From Crambe crambe (taxonomy: Eukaryota > Porifera > Demospongiae > Poecilosclerida > Crambeidae), in contig OZ004591.1 of NCBI GenBank assembly GCA_963924555.1, forward strand, positions 434,001 through 498,000: 64,000 bases of DNA. Direction: 5' to 3'. The position numbers and the translations under genes were made by a program. This document shows, piece after piece, positions 15,858 through 26,744 of the stretch. The notes beneath the pieces were generated by a model. It had not been told where the DNA came from and made no database searches. It saw only the letters and a list, made by a program, of their open reading frames with translations. The number at the start of each line of letters is the position of its first letter. Positions within the stretch are counted from its first letter, which is position 1.

Positions 15858-15988
15858 ACTGTGTTGGTAATGATCGTTGGAGTAACAATCTCAAAATGTG
15901 TCATAGGTGTGGCGCGCGCACGTACGCTGGTAAAGTGTAATCATAGGCGTAGCTAGCTAGCTAGCTAGCTTTGTACATGTAGTAAAGT
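15858..15988. promoter_or_regulatory. Bidirectional promoter, ZNHIT2 / PPIP5K
   Basis: Only 131 bp separate the two divergent start codons. It contains GGCGCGCGCACGTACG (15911-15926), a small CpG cluster, and a (TAGC)n run at 15948-15970. No TATA-box is evident. Confidence 0.6.
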
Positions 15989-18900
15989 ATGGACCCCAAT
16001 TCGGTAGAGAATCCGAACGAAGAAGGGTTTTCTTCCCCGTCGCACCACTTTGAGGAGTCTCCATACCCCTATGCCGACGAAATGGACGAAGAGGAGGCTA
16101 AGAGGCGTTCTGTAATATCTGTGGGGGTCTGTGCCATGAGCAGCAAGGTAAACTCATAGCCTATATCAGAGAGAGAGAGAGAGAGAGAGAGCTTTCTATA
16201 TAGGGACCTGGAGAGTTCTTACAATCATAAGCTAGCTGCCTACTATCCATAATAGCCAGCTAAGCAAGCTAGCTAGTTAGCTGTTTGGTCCAGTGACAGT
16301 GTCTTCCTGCCTTGGCTCGAAAATGTGGGATAGGTTGTATGGAAATTATCAACGAGATACAAAAAATTTTGTACCACTGCTACTGTGGTATGCTTTTGTG
16401 AATACTTTGCATAAATTGAATTCTTTTGATCTTCCATCAATTGCCATGAATAATAAACTTCGTCTTTTCATTATTATAATGTGAATTTAATCGCACACAC
16501 ACACACACAACATGATAGACCATGTCTAACCCCATGCAAAACATTCTACACCGACTCCAAGTCCAAGACTATATCAAAATTGTCATGTTCAGCGACAAGG
16601 ACATTCTGGAAGAACCCATTGAGAAATGGCCCACATGTGACTGCTTGATTGCTTTCTACTCACAGGGGTTTCCCCTTGAGAAGGCAATTGAGTATGTCAA
16701 GCTGAGGAAGCCAATGGTCTTTAATGACCTTGAGATGCAGTTCCCTCTCATGGACAGGTAAAGATGAAATATTCCTATTTGATCCCCTGTGTCTACTTAA
16801 ATGCTAGTTAGTGTCATACTGCACTCCCCATGGTTAAATGCTAGTTAGTGTCATGATAGAATTATAGACTGCTAGTCACTGGTCATTTTCCGACCATTTC
16901 TTGGTATTTTGAATGCCGACCGAATCTTTATAATGACCAATCAAATTGAGTGTCTTATTTCTAGCTCTGGAATTAACCGTGGGGAGTGCAGTATTCAAAC
17001 TATAATTCTTTCGTGTGCTTTTTCCATTAGGCGTGAAGTGTACAAGATTCTCAATGCAAATGGCGTGGAGACTCCTCGCTATGAGGTGTGTAACCGTGAT
17101 GAGGTGTGTAACCATGATGGAGCTGAAACCAGTGGTAGTGATGGGAAGGAGGGAGGAGAGAGTTGTGATGGAGGAGGTAAGTTCATCCTACATGGCTAAG
17201 CTAGGGGAGGACATTGCATGTCCATCCCAAGAAAGAGCAGGGCTTGGAGTTGAGTGGTTTGTGTATCATCCTGATATCCATCCCTGCAGATGTGAAACTG
17301 AACGAGATGGATGATATTCTAGAGATTAATGGGACTGTCTTCCACAAGCCTTTCGTGGAGAAGCCTGTGTCTGCAGAGGACCACAATATCTACATCTATT
17401 TCCCTTCAGACTATGGAGGTGGCAGTCAAAGACTCTTCAGAAAGGTCAAGAACAAAAGTAGTATCTATTCGAAGGAGAGCAGTGTCCGAGAGAAAGGCTC
17501 TTACATCTATGAGGACTTTCTAGCCACTGATGGTACGGATGTCAAGGTGTACACTGTAGGCCCTGATTATGCTCATGCTGAAGCACGAAAGTCACCTGTA
17601 AGTTCATGTGATAGTCATGTGATAGTCATATGATAGTCATGTGGTTGTTATCATTCACTTATATGGCAGGCTCTGGATGGGAAAGTAGAGCGAGATGAGT
17701 CGGGAAAGGAGGTCCGATATCCTGTGATCCTAACAGCCAAGGAGAAGCTAATTGCCAGAGCCGTGTGTCTAGCCTTCAAGGTATACAACATGGCAAAAAT
17801 TCAGCCCCTCCCCCTTCCCTGTACATGACCTTTATGACCTCTACAGCCCCTCCCCTTCCTCATCCATGACCTGTGTATGACCTCTAGTACAGCCCCTCCC
17901 CTTCCCTAATATAGCCATGCACTCAGCCCCTCCCCCTTCTCTGATTATGATGGCCTTTTGCTTATCCCCTCCTCGTTGCCGTGCATGAGCGTGGCTTCTT
18001 AGCTAGCTACATGCTAGGGTTTCTCTGTCAAAAATCGGAGTTTATTATTGCTCTGTAGCAAACAGTGTGTGGCTTTGACCTGCTACGAGCCAATGGCAAA
18101 AGTTATGTGTGTGATGTCAATGGCTTCAGCTTCGTCAAGAACTCCCAGAAATATTACGACGACTGTGCCCAAATTTTGCTGGAGATGATCACCATTGACC
18201 TAGGTCCTCAGTTCTTTCCCTCCATTCCTCCCTCTGTGGAGTACCTGATGGACGAGATCCCAGACATCCCTGTCCCAATACCCCTCATCAGCAATAAGTA
18301 GGTCAAAAGTATGAAATCTTCATGGATTTCGTGGATTTCATGGATTAAATCTACCCATATTAGACAATCATGTCCAATAATAGAGTGTTACTGTGTGTTA
18401 CTGTGAGCTCTAATGGCATCTTGCTGGTATGAAAATTGATTCTTTGTCATGCCTGTGACGGAGCTTTAGACCTGTGCATGATTGTATGTGATATTAGGCT
18501 CTCATTGTTCAGTTGCTATACCTCACTTCACTTCATGCATATCACAGCATAGAACTTCGTTGTGTGGTGGGCGTGATTCGCCATGGTGACCGGACTCCCA
18601 AACAAAAGATGAAGATGATAGTCAAGCATAAGCGATTCTTTGATTTCTTCAAGGAACATGGAGGCTATAAGACCAGACACCTCAAGATAAAGAAGCCAAA
18701 GCTCTTACAAGTAAGGGGAAATTGGTTTCATCATTGTGAGAAAGGAGATTTTAGTATCATTGAAGTCCATTGCCTGCACTGGAAAGTAATGGAGTTGTTT
18801 TTTCCCCACCACCTTCTGATAATTTATAAATACAGTGTTTAATGATATGCTAATGTCTATTTCCCAACACTTATTTTCCATTATTATTATTATTAGCAAT

Positions 18901-21900
18901 CAGTTTCATGATTGTTTCTGATGCGTTTTCAGAGGGTATTGGACATTGCACGGGATCTCTTGGCCAGCTACAAGGAAGACAATGGAGGAGAGATTCAAGA
19001 AAAAATCCACAAATTGGAGCAGCTACGTTCAGTACTAGAAATGTAAGTGTTCCATCACTTGCAGAAATGTGTTGTTGTTTTTTTAGAGTTGTGCTAATAT
19101 TTAGGTATGGCACTTTTTCTGGAATTAATCGCAAAGTCCAGTTCAAGTTGTTGAACAAGAAGGACCATGATGGAGGTATGCAAATGATATTATTATTCTC
19201 ATGCTTGTTTGCTTTGTATTTGCTAAGATACTGTGTGTTCTGTGATCTCATAGCACCTCTCTTGCTCCTCATCCTGAAATGGGGAGGGGAACACACTCAG
19301 TCGGGCAGGCGTCAGGCAGAGGAACTTGGACGTGCCTTCCGTATCATCTATCCCGGTGGGGAGGGGGAGTACGCCTCTCTTCCCGGATCAGGCTTCTTGC
19401 GTCTTCATAGCACCTACCGCCATGACCTCAAGGTCTATGCTTCAGATGAGGGGCGTGTTCAGATGACTGCAGCTGCCTTCACCAAGGTAAGTACAAGCAT
19501 TTCATTTCCACTAGCTTTCTATAGGAAGTTGATTCATGTTACTATCATCTTTCTAGGGGCTTTTGGATCTGGAGGGTAACCCAGCGTCAGTTTTAGTGCA
19601 TTTAGTGAAACGTGACCAAGCTGCAACAAATATGCTGGACACATCCACGGATGCTCAAGAAGCCATGAACAGGTACATAATTATTGTCAATCATTATTCT
19701 GTTTCTTTCAAGTGGTACATTCATTGTAGTGTAAAGGAAAGACTCCATGATCTCATGCGGTCTCCAGATAACTTCACAGAAAAGAGTTATGAGGAGGTTA
19801 TATTTTGTGTGTCTAACCTAGGCATCATGCTGAGTGTTATTAGTCTCATAACCAAATGTGAATCTAAATGTTCAGCATGATGCTTTGAATGTTAAAAATT
19901 AAATGTAAAAAATTCCAACTTGGTAATTTTCATGCTAGGTATATCGTGCTGAATACACACATCCAAGTGTTAATGATCTCAAAAAATTTTTTTCTGTACC
20001 CAGCTGGTGCCCACTAAGGCAGAAACCATCGTAAATGCCATGAGGAAGGTAGGGAACCCTCGCCAGAAGTGTGAGGAGCTGTACAGCCTCATCCAAGTCC
20101 TGATAGCAAACCTCAAGACCATTTCAGAGAGTGAGGTCGAGTATGAGCTGTATCACGAAGAGTCCTTCCAGCTAATGCTGAACCGCTGGGGTAAGCTGGA
20201 GAAAGACTTCAAGCTCAAGGATGGACAATTTGACATAAGCAAGATCCCTGATATCTACGACTGCATCAAGTTTGACTTGCTTCACAACAGGTATATAAAG
20301 ATCATCTTGTGATTGTTCTGTATAATATTATATGCAGTGAACTAATACTGGATATTGGGAAGGAGTTGATAAGGATTGTCATGCCTTTGGCTGATATAGT
20401 CATGCCACAGGTACAAGACCACTATTCTAAAAAAATTTTGTTAGCCATCCATTTCCCCCAGGAGTATGGAATCACCAAGCAAGAAAAGCTCGATATATCT
20501 CACAAGATTTGTGGTCCCTTACTGCGCAAAATCCAGGCTGATTTCCACCACACTATCGTCAATGAACAAGCCGATGTGCTACATCGCTTGGACCACCGGC
20601 TCTCAAAGGGAGTCATCAGTCCTAAAAGGCATGTCAGAACTCGTTTGTATTTCACCAGCGAGTCCCATGTCCATTCCCTGTGGAATATCCTCAAGTATGA
20701 GGATTTCATTCAGGTACTGTATATTTCATCCCACATAGCCTTATACTAAGACTTATGATCATTGTAACAGCCTTCAGATGAAATGGATGGTATGGAGGGT
20801 ATGCGTAATGTACCAGAGCTAAACTACCTCACTCAAATCGTCTTTCTTCTCTTTGAGGATCTCTCCCAACCAGAAAAATCTGACCATCGATATCGTGTGT
20901 TCATTCATTTCAGTCCGGGGGTCCGTAGGAATGAGTTAATCGACGAAACTGATGGAAAAGCCAAATTGAGTCCAGAGATGTCCTCAAGAACAATCCAATC
21001 TCAAATTGTTAAACGATTATCTGGAAATGTACCTGATAGTCAAAATGTAGTCAAACGGAAAGTAAGTGCCCCTCTCTTGTTAAAGTCTTCCAACTCTGTT
21101 TCCAGTGAAACTCCTGAAATGCCAAGATCGAAGGAATTAGTTGTGAGACGGTTATCGGAAGTAGCACCCAACCAGAGAGCCTCTTCAAGTACTTCTAGTG
21201 GATGGAAGATGAGCTCATGGACTTCAGGAGGACAGACTCAGTCTGATGGCAGGATAAAAAGTTTTAGCGAGACAGAAATCTTAGCACAGAGGCAGAAGAG
21301 AAGCACTTGTGCCCTACAGCAGTTGAAGGAGGGTTTACCAATAACTACACGATCAAGGAGCATGAATGCCTTCGAAGATATTGATAAAGAAGAATCGAAA
21401 CCCCATGATCAATTTACTGTAAGGAAGAGCAACGATTTGAGATTGAGTAAGGGAGAAAACTCTAATGCACTCAAGGTTGGGTCGACATCTCCTACTCCTA
21501 CCATTGTGATGGAGCAAGGGAGCTCAGAGAAACTAAACAAGCAGGATGCACCAAAAACCAGTCCTTTTGGAGAAAGAGGTTAGTCATTTCACTGTGTATG
21601 TAAATATGTAACATTTTCCTCCCTTCCTGCTAGGACTGGTGCTGGCTACTGATCTAGCATCCACTATTAACCAGCTGAGCCCCATTGCTGTTCTGCCACT
21701 CTCTAGAATGAATGACTACCTAACCTCGATCACTGGCATACATCTTGATTATGAACTCATCATTGACGAAGAACCACCCCCCTTGCGCGTTCGAACCCCA
21801 ACTCGTGTGAACTCGGGTGTGTATGCATACACAGAAGGAAAGTTGGATTCAAGTGAGTCAGCCTCCCCCCACACGCCCATTCTTTCCCTCATTCATTTTA

Positions 21901-22256
21901 TTATTCCTCCAGTTGAAGCTATAGAGGGGGGTTCTTTTGGTAAAAGAAGAACGAAGAGTCAAGGAGAGCATAGCAGAATGGACAGCTCTGGACCAGGCAG
22001 GTGTGTTTCTTGGGAAGCAGACAAGCGTATCTCTCAGGAGAGTCAGACCTCAATAGAGTTTGCAGGAGGAGGAGGAGGAAGGTATGTCTATCATGAGAGT
22101 CAGACATCAATAGAGTGTGGAGAAGGAAGGTGTGTCTCTCAGGACAATCAGCAGTCTATGGACTTCACTAACTCAAACAGACACTTACCTGAAGAAAATC
22201 GGGCCTTTTCTCAGGATAATCAGATAACTCCACCAAATGAAAATAACACCATGTAA
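15989..22256 (+). CDS. PPIP5K: Diphosphoinositol pentakisphosphate kinase (VIP1/PPIP5K)
   Basis: Eighteen exons (15989-16147, 16519-16757, 17031-17176, 17290-17597, 17670-17780, 18059-18297, 18548-18710, 18933-19042, 19105-19175, 19254-19486, 19557-19672, 19730-19796, 20004-20290, 20338-20410, 20462-20713, 20771-21578, 21634-21852, 21913-22256) total 3945 nt, giving 1314 residues. The N-terminal ATP-grasp kinase domain shows [44 protein letters not shown] and [11 protein letters not shown]. The phosphatase-like domain shows [44 protein letters not shown] and [14 protein letters not shown]. The enzyme makes and turns over inositol pyrophosphates (1-InsP7, InsP8) in the cytosol. The C-terminal about 400 residues are low-complexity and contain imperfect repeats around ESQTSIE. 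A poly(A) signal AATAAA is at 22338. One ancestral-type gene is seen, where vertebrates have two. Confidence 0.95.
17790..17970. repeat. CCCCTCCCC minisatellite in a PPIP5K intron
   Basis: Four loose units of CAGCCCCTCCCC followed by ATGACCT-type sequence fill the intron after exon 5. Confidence 0.6.
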
Positions 22257-22387
22257 TTCTTCTGCTATTGCATGGAGCAGAGAGCTACATAAAACAGATC
22301 ATTCTCTCAAACTATTATCTACACACACACAGTCAAAAATAAAGTATTGATGAAGTGTTTGTTGCTGTCTAAAGTTTTATTATAAGT
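22257..22387. promoter_or_regulatory. Shared 3' region with opposing poly(A) signals
   Basis: PPIP5K (+) and CFAP45 (-) stop codons are 131 bp apart. The plus-strand AATAAA (22338-22343) and the minus-strand AATAAA (22381-22376) face each other, so the two transcripts probably overlap at their ends. Confidence 0.6.
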
Positions 22388-24856
22388 TTAGCTCAGGGTG
22401 GACATGGTAAAGGAGGGGGGTGGGGCAGTGATACGCCTGCTGATCTCAGCACAGTACTTGTCAGGAATTCCTGCTGCCCTTAGCTCCTCCAGCTTTCGTT
22501 GTTTGATTTCATCCAGCTTCTTTCTCCTATCAGCATAACAACTCGTAGTTAGGTAATAGGCATAATTATAGACTCCAGCTTTTGTGGCCATTTTGTGGAC
22601 AACTGGTAACAACTATACCTTTCTTTAGCCTCGTGGTCCAGCCTCACTCCTTCCTCAAAAAAGGCCTTCCTAGCTGCAACTCTTTCTTCTTCTTTCTCTC
22701 GCACCTGTTTGCGTATCTCTTTGGCATGGGCTTGGCGACCAGAAGCCTGTTCCTCTTCTTTCTGCCTCTCCTGCTCCATCAACTCGCGCTGAACCCTATA
22801 AAACAACACTCCATTAGAACTAGAACTGCACAATAATTATACTCATACATTAGTACTCTCTCAAACTCATTCCTGTCCTGTTTTGCTTGCATGGCTAGAA
22901 AGTGCTCTTTGGTGGCAATCTGTTGCTGACGGGCTTCGATAAGCATCTCCTCTGTGTTTTTCCTATTATATCAATGCACACAGTTGTGAATGAGAACTTT
23001 ATTGTGATTATATGACTTACTTCTTTTCAGCTTCTTCTTTCTCTTTCCTTCTGGCTGCTCTTTCATACTCTTCCTGACGTCTCTTAGCACGTAGTGCATC
23101 CTATATAATTAGTATATAATAACATTGGGAGAATATTTTCATCAACTGACTCTCTCTGCTTGTTTGTCTTGTGCTCGTTCCTGCTGAGCTCGCAGTCGTG
23201 CAACTTCTCTCTCCTTCTCAGCCTTTTGCCTGTCCATCTCCTGTTGGAATTCTTCCTCACGCCTCTATATTATACACATTGCATAATAATGCATCCAAGC
23301 AGACTCTTACACTATTTCCCACCACATTTTGCAAGTACAGTGACTCACCTAATACTTTATACACAATAAAACACTTTTACCTCTTTATCCTTGAGATACT
23401 CAAGGACTTTCAGATCTTCCAATTTCATCTGTTCCCTCTGCTGAGCCTTCTGGCGCTGAATTTCCTTTGATAATAATTATATGTAATATCATTCCCCCAT
23501 TCCATTCACTACATTAAACTTACTTCATTGCATTTGATAACTTCTTCCATTAAGGAAGCCTGTGACATTTTCTTCTTTCTTAAGTTCTCCAAGTCCTCCT
23601 GCTGCAGCCTCTCCAAATATTGTATCATGGCTTTTGTCTCCTGATCCTTCTTTTCCATATCCAGAGACCGTTGCTGTTCCCGGCTGTTAATCTGCTCCTG
23701 GATCATCTCTGCACCTTTAAACCTCTGAAGCTGAATATCTCTCTCCCTTTTCTCATACTCCTGCACAGCTTTGAGTCTCTGTATTTCCATCATAGTGTCC
23801 AGTCTGGCCTCCTCATCCTTCATGCTCTTCAACATCTCCTCTTTTTCTCTGATTTGGGCATCACGAATGGCATGACACTTGGCATTTAGGATGACTTGGT
23901 TGAGCCTTTTTATCTCATCATCCTGTTCCTCCAGCATACTCTTGGCCTTGGCCACCAACTCATTGCCTGTCTCCAGTGACTCCTGCACGATATTAAATAC
24001 AGTGAAACCTGATTATAGTGGTCACCCTCGGGCCAGCAAGAAATGGCTGTTATAAAGAGGTGGCCTGCTAACTCAAGTTGAAATGTACACTAAAAGCCCT
24101 CTTGGGACTTGGACCTCTGGCTGCTTATACAGTGACCATCAGGTTCACTGTATTATTAATGTATAGAGACTTCTTTCAAGTACTATGTTGTGGCCAATCA
24201 TATTCTGGTTTACTCACTACATGTTATTCACCTGTTCTAAGTCAGTTAGTTTCTCATTCTTCTTCCTGGTGAGTTCCAGCTCATGCATTGCCTTCTTGCG
24301 AGAGGTGGAAGCCTCTACACGGGCCGTTCTCTCGGCCTTCTTAGTCTCCTCCATCTGCTTCTTCCTAGTTGGGGATACAACCGTGGCATTCTGCAGGATA
24401 CGGTTATATTCCTTGTCATCGAGTACCACTGATGCACCAGAAGGATCGGGAGTACAAGGAACTCTATAAGAACACACAAACAGTAAATACATTTCCATCA
24501 CAAGTAAAGGCATTCATACACACTTGAGTTTTCTGATGAGGTCTTTTGTGATGATCTGGACTACCTCAGGGTCGTCACTCATTCTTCTTGCTGAACTCCT
24601 TGATGATGATGCTGTCGTCATTATTGTTCCTTCACTGCTGTCATTCCATTTACGATTGCCAGTCATCTGCTTCAGACGAGCAGGAGACCCAAACAGTGAC
24701 TCATCCTGGGTATGATAGTCACAGTAGCTATCTAGCTAGAGCTAATCATATGAGCTAATTCATAGCTATACTTACCACAGCAGTCCTATTAATCAGTCTG
24801 TGTTTCTTCTTTTTCTGCTTTGTGGCCCCTATCGAACTTGTACTGACAGGCATCAT
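22388..24856 (-). CDS. CFAP45: Cilia- and flagella-associated protein 45
   Basis: Ten exons on the minus strand (24856-24776, 24705-24524, 24463-24232, 23982-23524, 23464-23381, 23264-23151, 23100-23021, 22962-22849, 22795-22619, 22526-22388), 1662 nt, 553 residues, close to the human length. It is almost wholly alpha-helical and charged, with family words DESLFGS, TRKKNEKLTDLE, VILNAKCHAIRDAQI, EVARLRAQQERAQDKQAE, FLAMQAKQDRNEFERV and KLEELRAAGIPDKYC in the right order. CFAP45 is a microtubule inner protein of axonemal doublets and is needed for ciliary beating, so the host has motile flagella (choanocytes would fit). Intron 3 carries a small MITE (23998-24151). The start doublet ATGATG is 163 bp from the divergent DHHC gene. 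Confidence 0.95.
23998..24151. mobile_element. MITE in CFAP45 intron 3
   Basis: Ends TACAGTGAAACCTGAT and ATCAGGTTCACTGTA form an inverted repeat of about 15 bp ending in TA. The inner part, TAGTGGTCAC against CAGTGACCAT, continues the pairing loosely. It belongs with the other GTGGAACC-type elements of this window. Confidence 0.65.
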
Positions 24857-25018
24857 CTTGTTTCCTTTTCGAAATCCTGAGGAGTACGAGTCAGAGAATT
24901 CTTTGTTTCTTGTTACTATGGCAATTCATCGTCGATCACGTGTACATCGCGTGATAATGATAATTGAACTTTGTACTTTTTCAGAAATTGGGGCGCGGTC
25001 TGGCGGTTCATCGATGCC
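24857..25018. promoter_or_regulatory. Bidirectional promoter, CFAP45 / DHHC gene
   Basis: 162 bp between divergent start codons. It contains GATCACGTGTACATCGCGTGAT (about 24934-24955), with a CACGTG E-box core. Part of it may instead be 5' coding exon of the DHHC gene, whose first exon is uncertain. Confidence 0.5.
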
Positions 25019-26507
25019 ATGGTCTTTCATACGCATAAAGTTGGCTTGTCTATTTCAGCATGTGTCTACGTGCTCTTATTCTACGCAGATTATGCTTTAG
25101 TCTATCAAGTCATTGATTATGGCGGTGCACACAAAAGGTCAGTGCGAATTTCTAAATAGAGCGCAGCATTAGTACACTCCTCCCCTGGCCTTCAGTGTAG
25201 GGAAAACTTGTCAAGCTTTGCTGGCACATTTCCTGGTTGTCATGTCCATCTTCTGCCACCTCAGAACTATGCTATCAGATCCTGGTTATGTCCCTCTCCC
25301 TCAAACCAAGATTGATTTCTCCTCGGACTTTGAAAAATCAGCTGACACAAATAAGAAGAAAAGACTGGTATGTGGTATGCAAGAGGCTTTTTTCCATGTT
25401 CATTCTTGATGCATCCTTCCCTCATCCAGCCCCCTCCCATAGATCAATGGACAGTGTGCACAAAGTGTGAGACATATCGGCCACCTAGATCCCATCACTG
25501 CAGGTTAGTAAGCCACTACCAAGAAGAAGCAAGGTTGCTCTCACAACTGTGCAAATCTGGTCATGTGGGCAACGTTTAATCTGGTAGTATGGGCCTGTAT
25601 CACATGACTTGCTTTCTCCAGGAAGTGTGGGAGGTGTGTAAGACGTATGGATCATCACTGTCCATGGACCAACAACTGCATAGGTGAACTCAACTTCAAA
25701 TACTTCTTCCTCTTTCTAGTTTATATAGGTAAGATAATAGTGTGAAAGTGCTGTAGTATTACTTTTCCTGACCGAAAAGCAAGAAAGATGGTGTGTTATT
25801 CTACTCTCTTCTTCCAGGTAGTTTCTGTCTTTATTCAGTCATTCTTATCATCCACGACTGGTCCACTGCTACTTACCAGGATTCCAAGGACAGGTATGCC
25901 ACTCCCTCTTGTATTTGCCAGAGTGCCACTCTTTTGTCTGCCTCTCTCTTTTGTTGCTTCAGGATCATGACCCTCATCCTCTTCTTTGAATCTGTCATTT
26001 TTGGCATGTTTGTGACAGCAATAGCATCCGGTCAGGTAAGAAGAAGGAGATCATGTGTTCTGATTTATGGACACACACTGGGAACAGCCATTTAGAAAGG
26101 TTGTCCTCTTTTAAATAATATATTATTAGCACCATGGATGGTTGTCCTTTGTTGGGAGGTTATTCTATTGTGTTTTCTCTTCTTGGAGGATTCTGACATT
26201 TCATATCAATTGACCAATAGACTATAGCCATTGTGTGTGACCGCAATGCTCTGGAGATACGAAGATATGGAGCACCAACAAAATTCCCCAAGACCCCTCC
26301 CTTGGTCCTGATACAAGCCGTCTGTGGAAGAGGTAAGATCAGTACTTAATTTATGTGCACTCAGAACCAAAGCTCCTCACAAATCTCCACTTTTTGTCAG
26401 GCTCAAAGCTACTTTGGTTGTTGCCATGTGTGAAGCCACGCATCCCAGACCCTGTTCCACCGGAAAAGTACTCCATGTTCTCAAACAATTCAGTTCATGT
26501 GGTATGA
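25019..26507 (+). CDS. DHHC palmitoyltransferase (ZDHHC21/3/7-like)
   Basis: Eight exons (25019-25137, 25196-25367, 25430-25503, 25622-25728, 25818-25893, 25963-26035, 26221-26332, 26401-26507) give about 279 residues. The catalytic cysteine-rich domain reads [35 protein letters not shown], with DHHC intact, followed by [15 protein letters not shown]. Before it is [12 protein letters not shown], the DPG motif; after it, a TTxE-like region and a C-terminal block ([15 protein letters not shown]) resembling ZDHHC21. Four membrane helices are predictable, with the active site facing the cytosol, where it S-acylates target cysteines. The start is uncertain: the frame runs upstream to 24991, where TTTTTCAG could be an acceptor for an earlier exon, so I chose the first internal ATG. 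Confidence 0.88.
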
Positions 26508-26744
26508 GCTTCCATTTCCCAGCCATCACATCCATTCTAGAGATATACGATTTTTTATTTTTTGAATAATTGTGACCCCATCACATTTCACAATGTTATT
26601 TTTCATGAAGTGTAGGAATTGATTATGTCCAACCAGTATTATAACCTAGTGTCCAGGTTGGTACATATGCATATGTTCATGCTTGTACTGATGGCAATTC
26701 AATGGTTCTAATGCACTGTGTTGCGATTGGTCTCTTTGTCACAG

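Noticed and set aside
18908-19579. 223-residue frame across 18908-19579
   Set aside because: It reads through PPIP5K introns; only the two segments matching the phosphatase-like domain are exonic.
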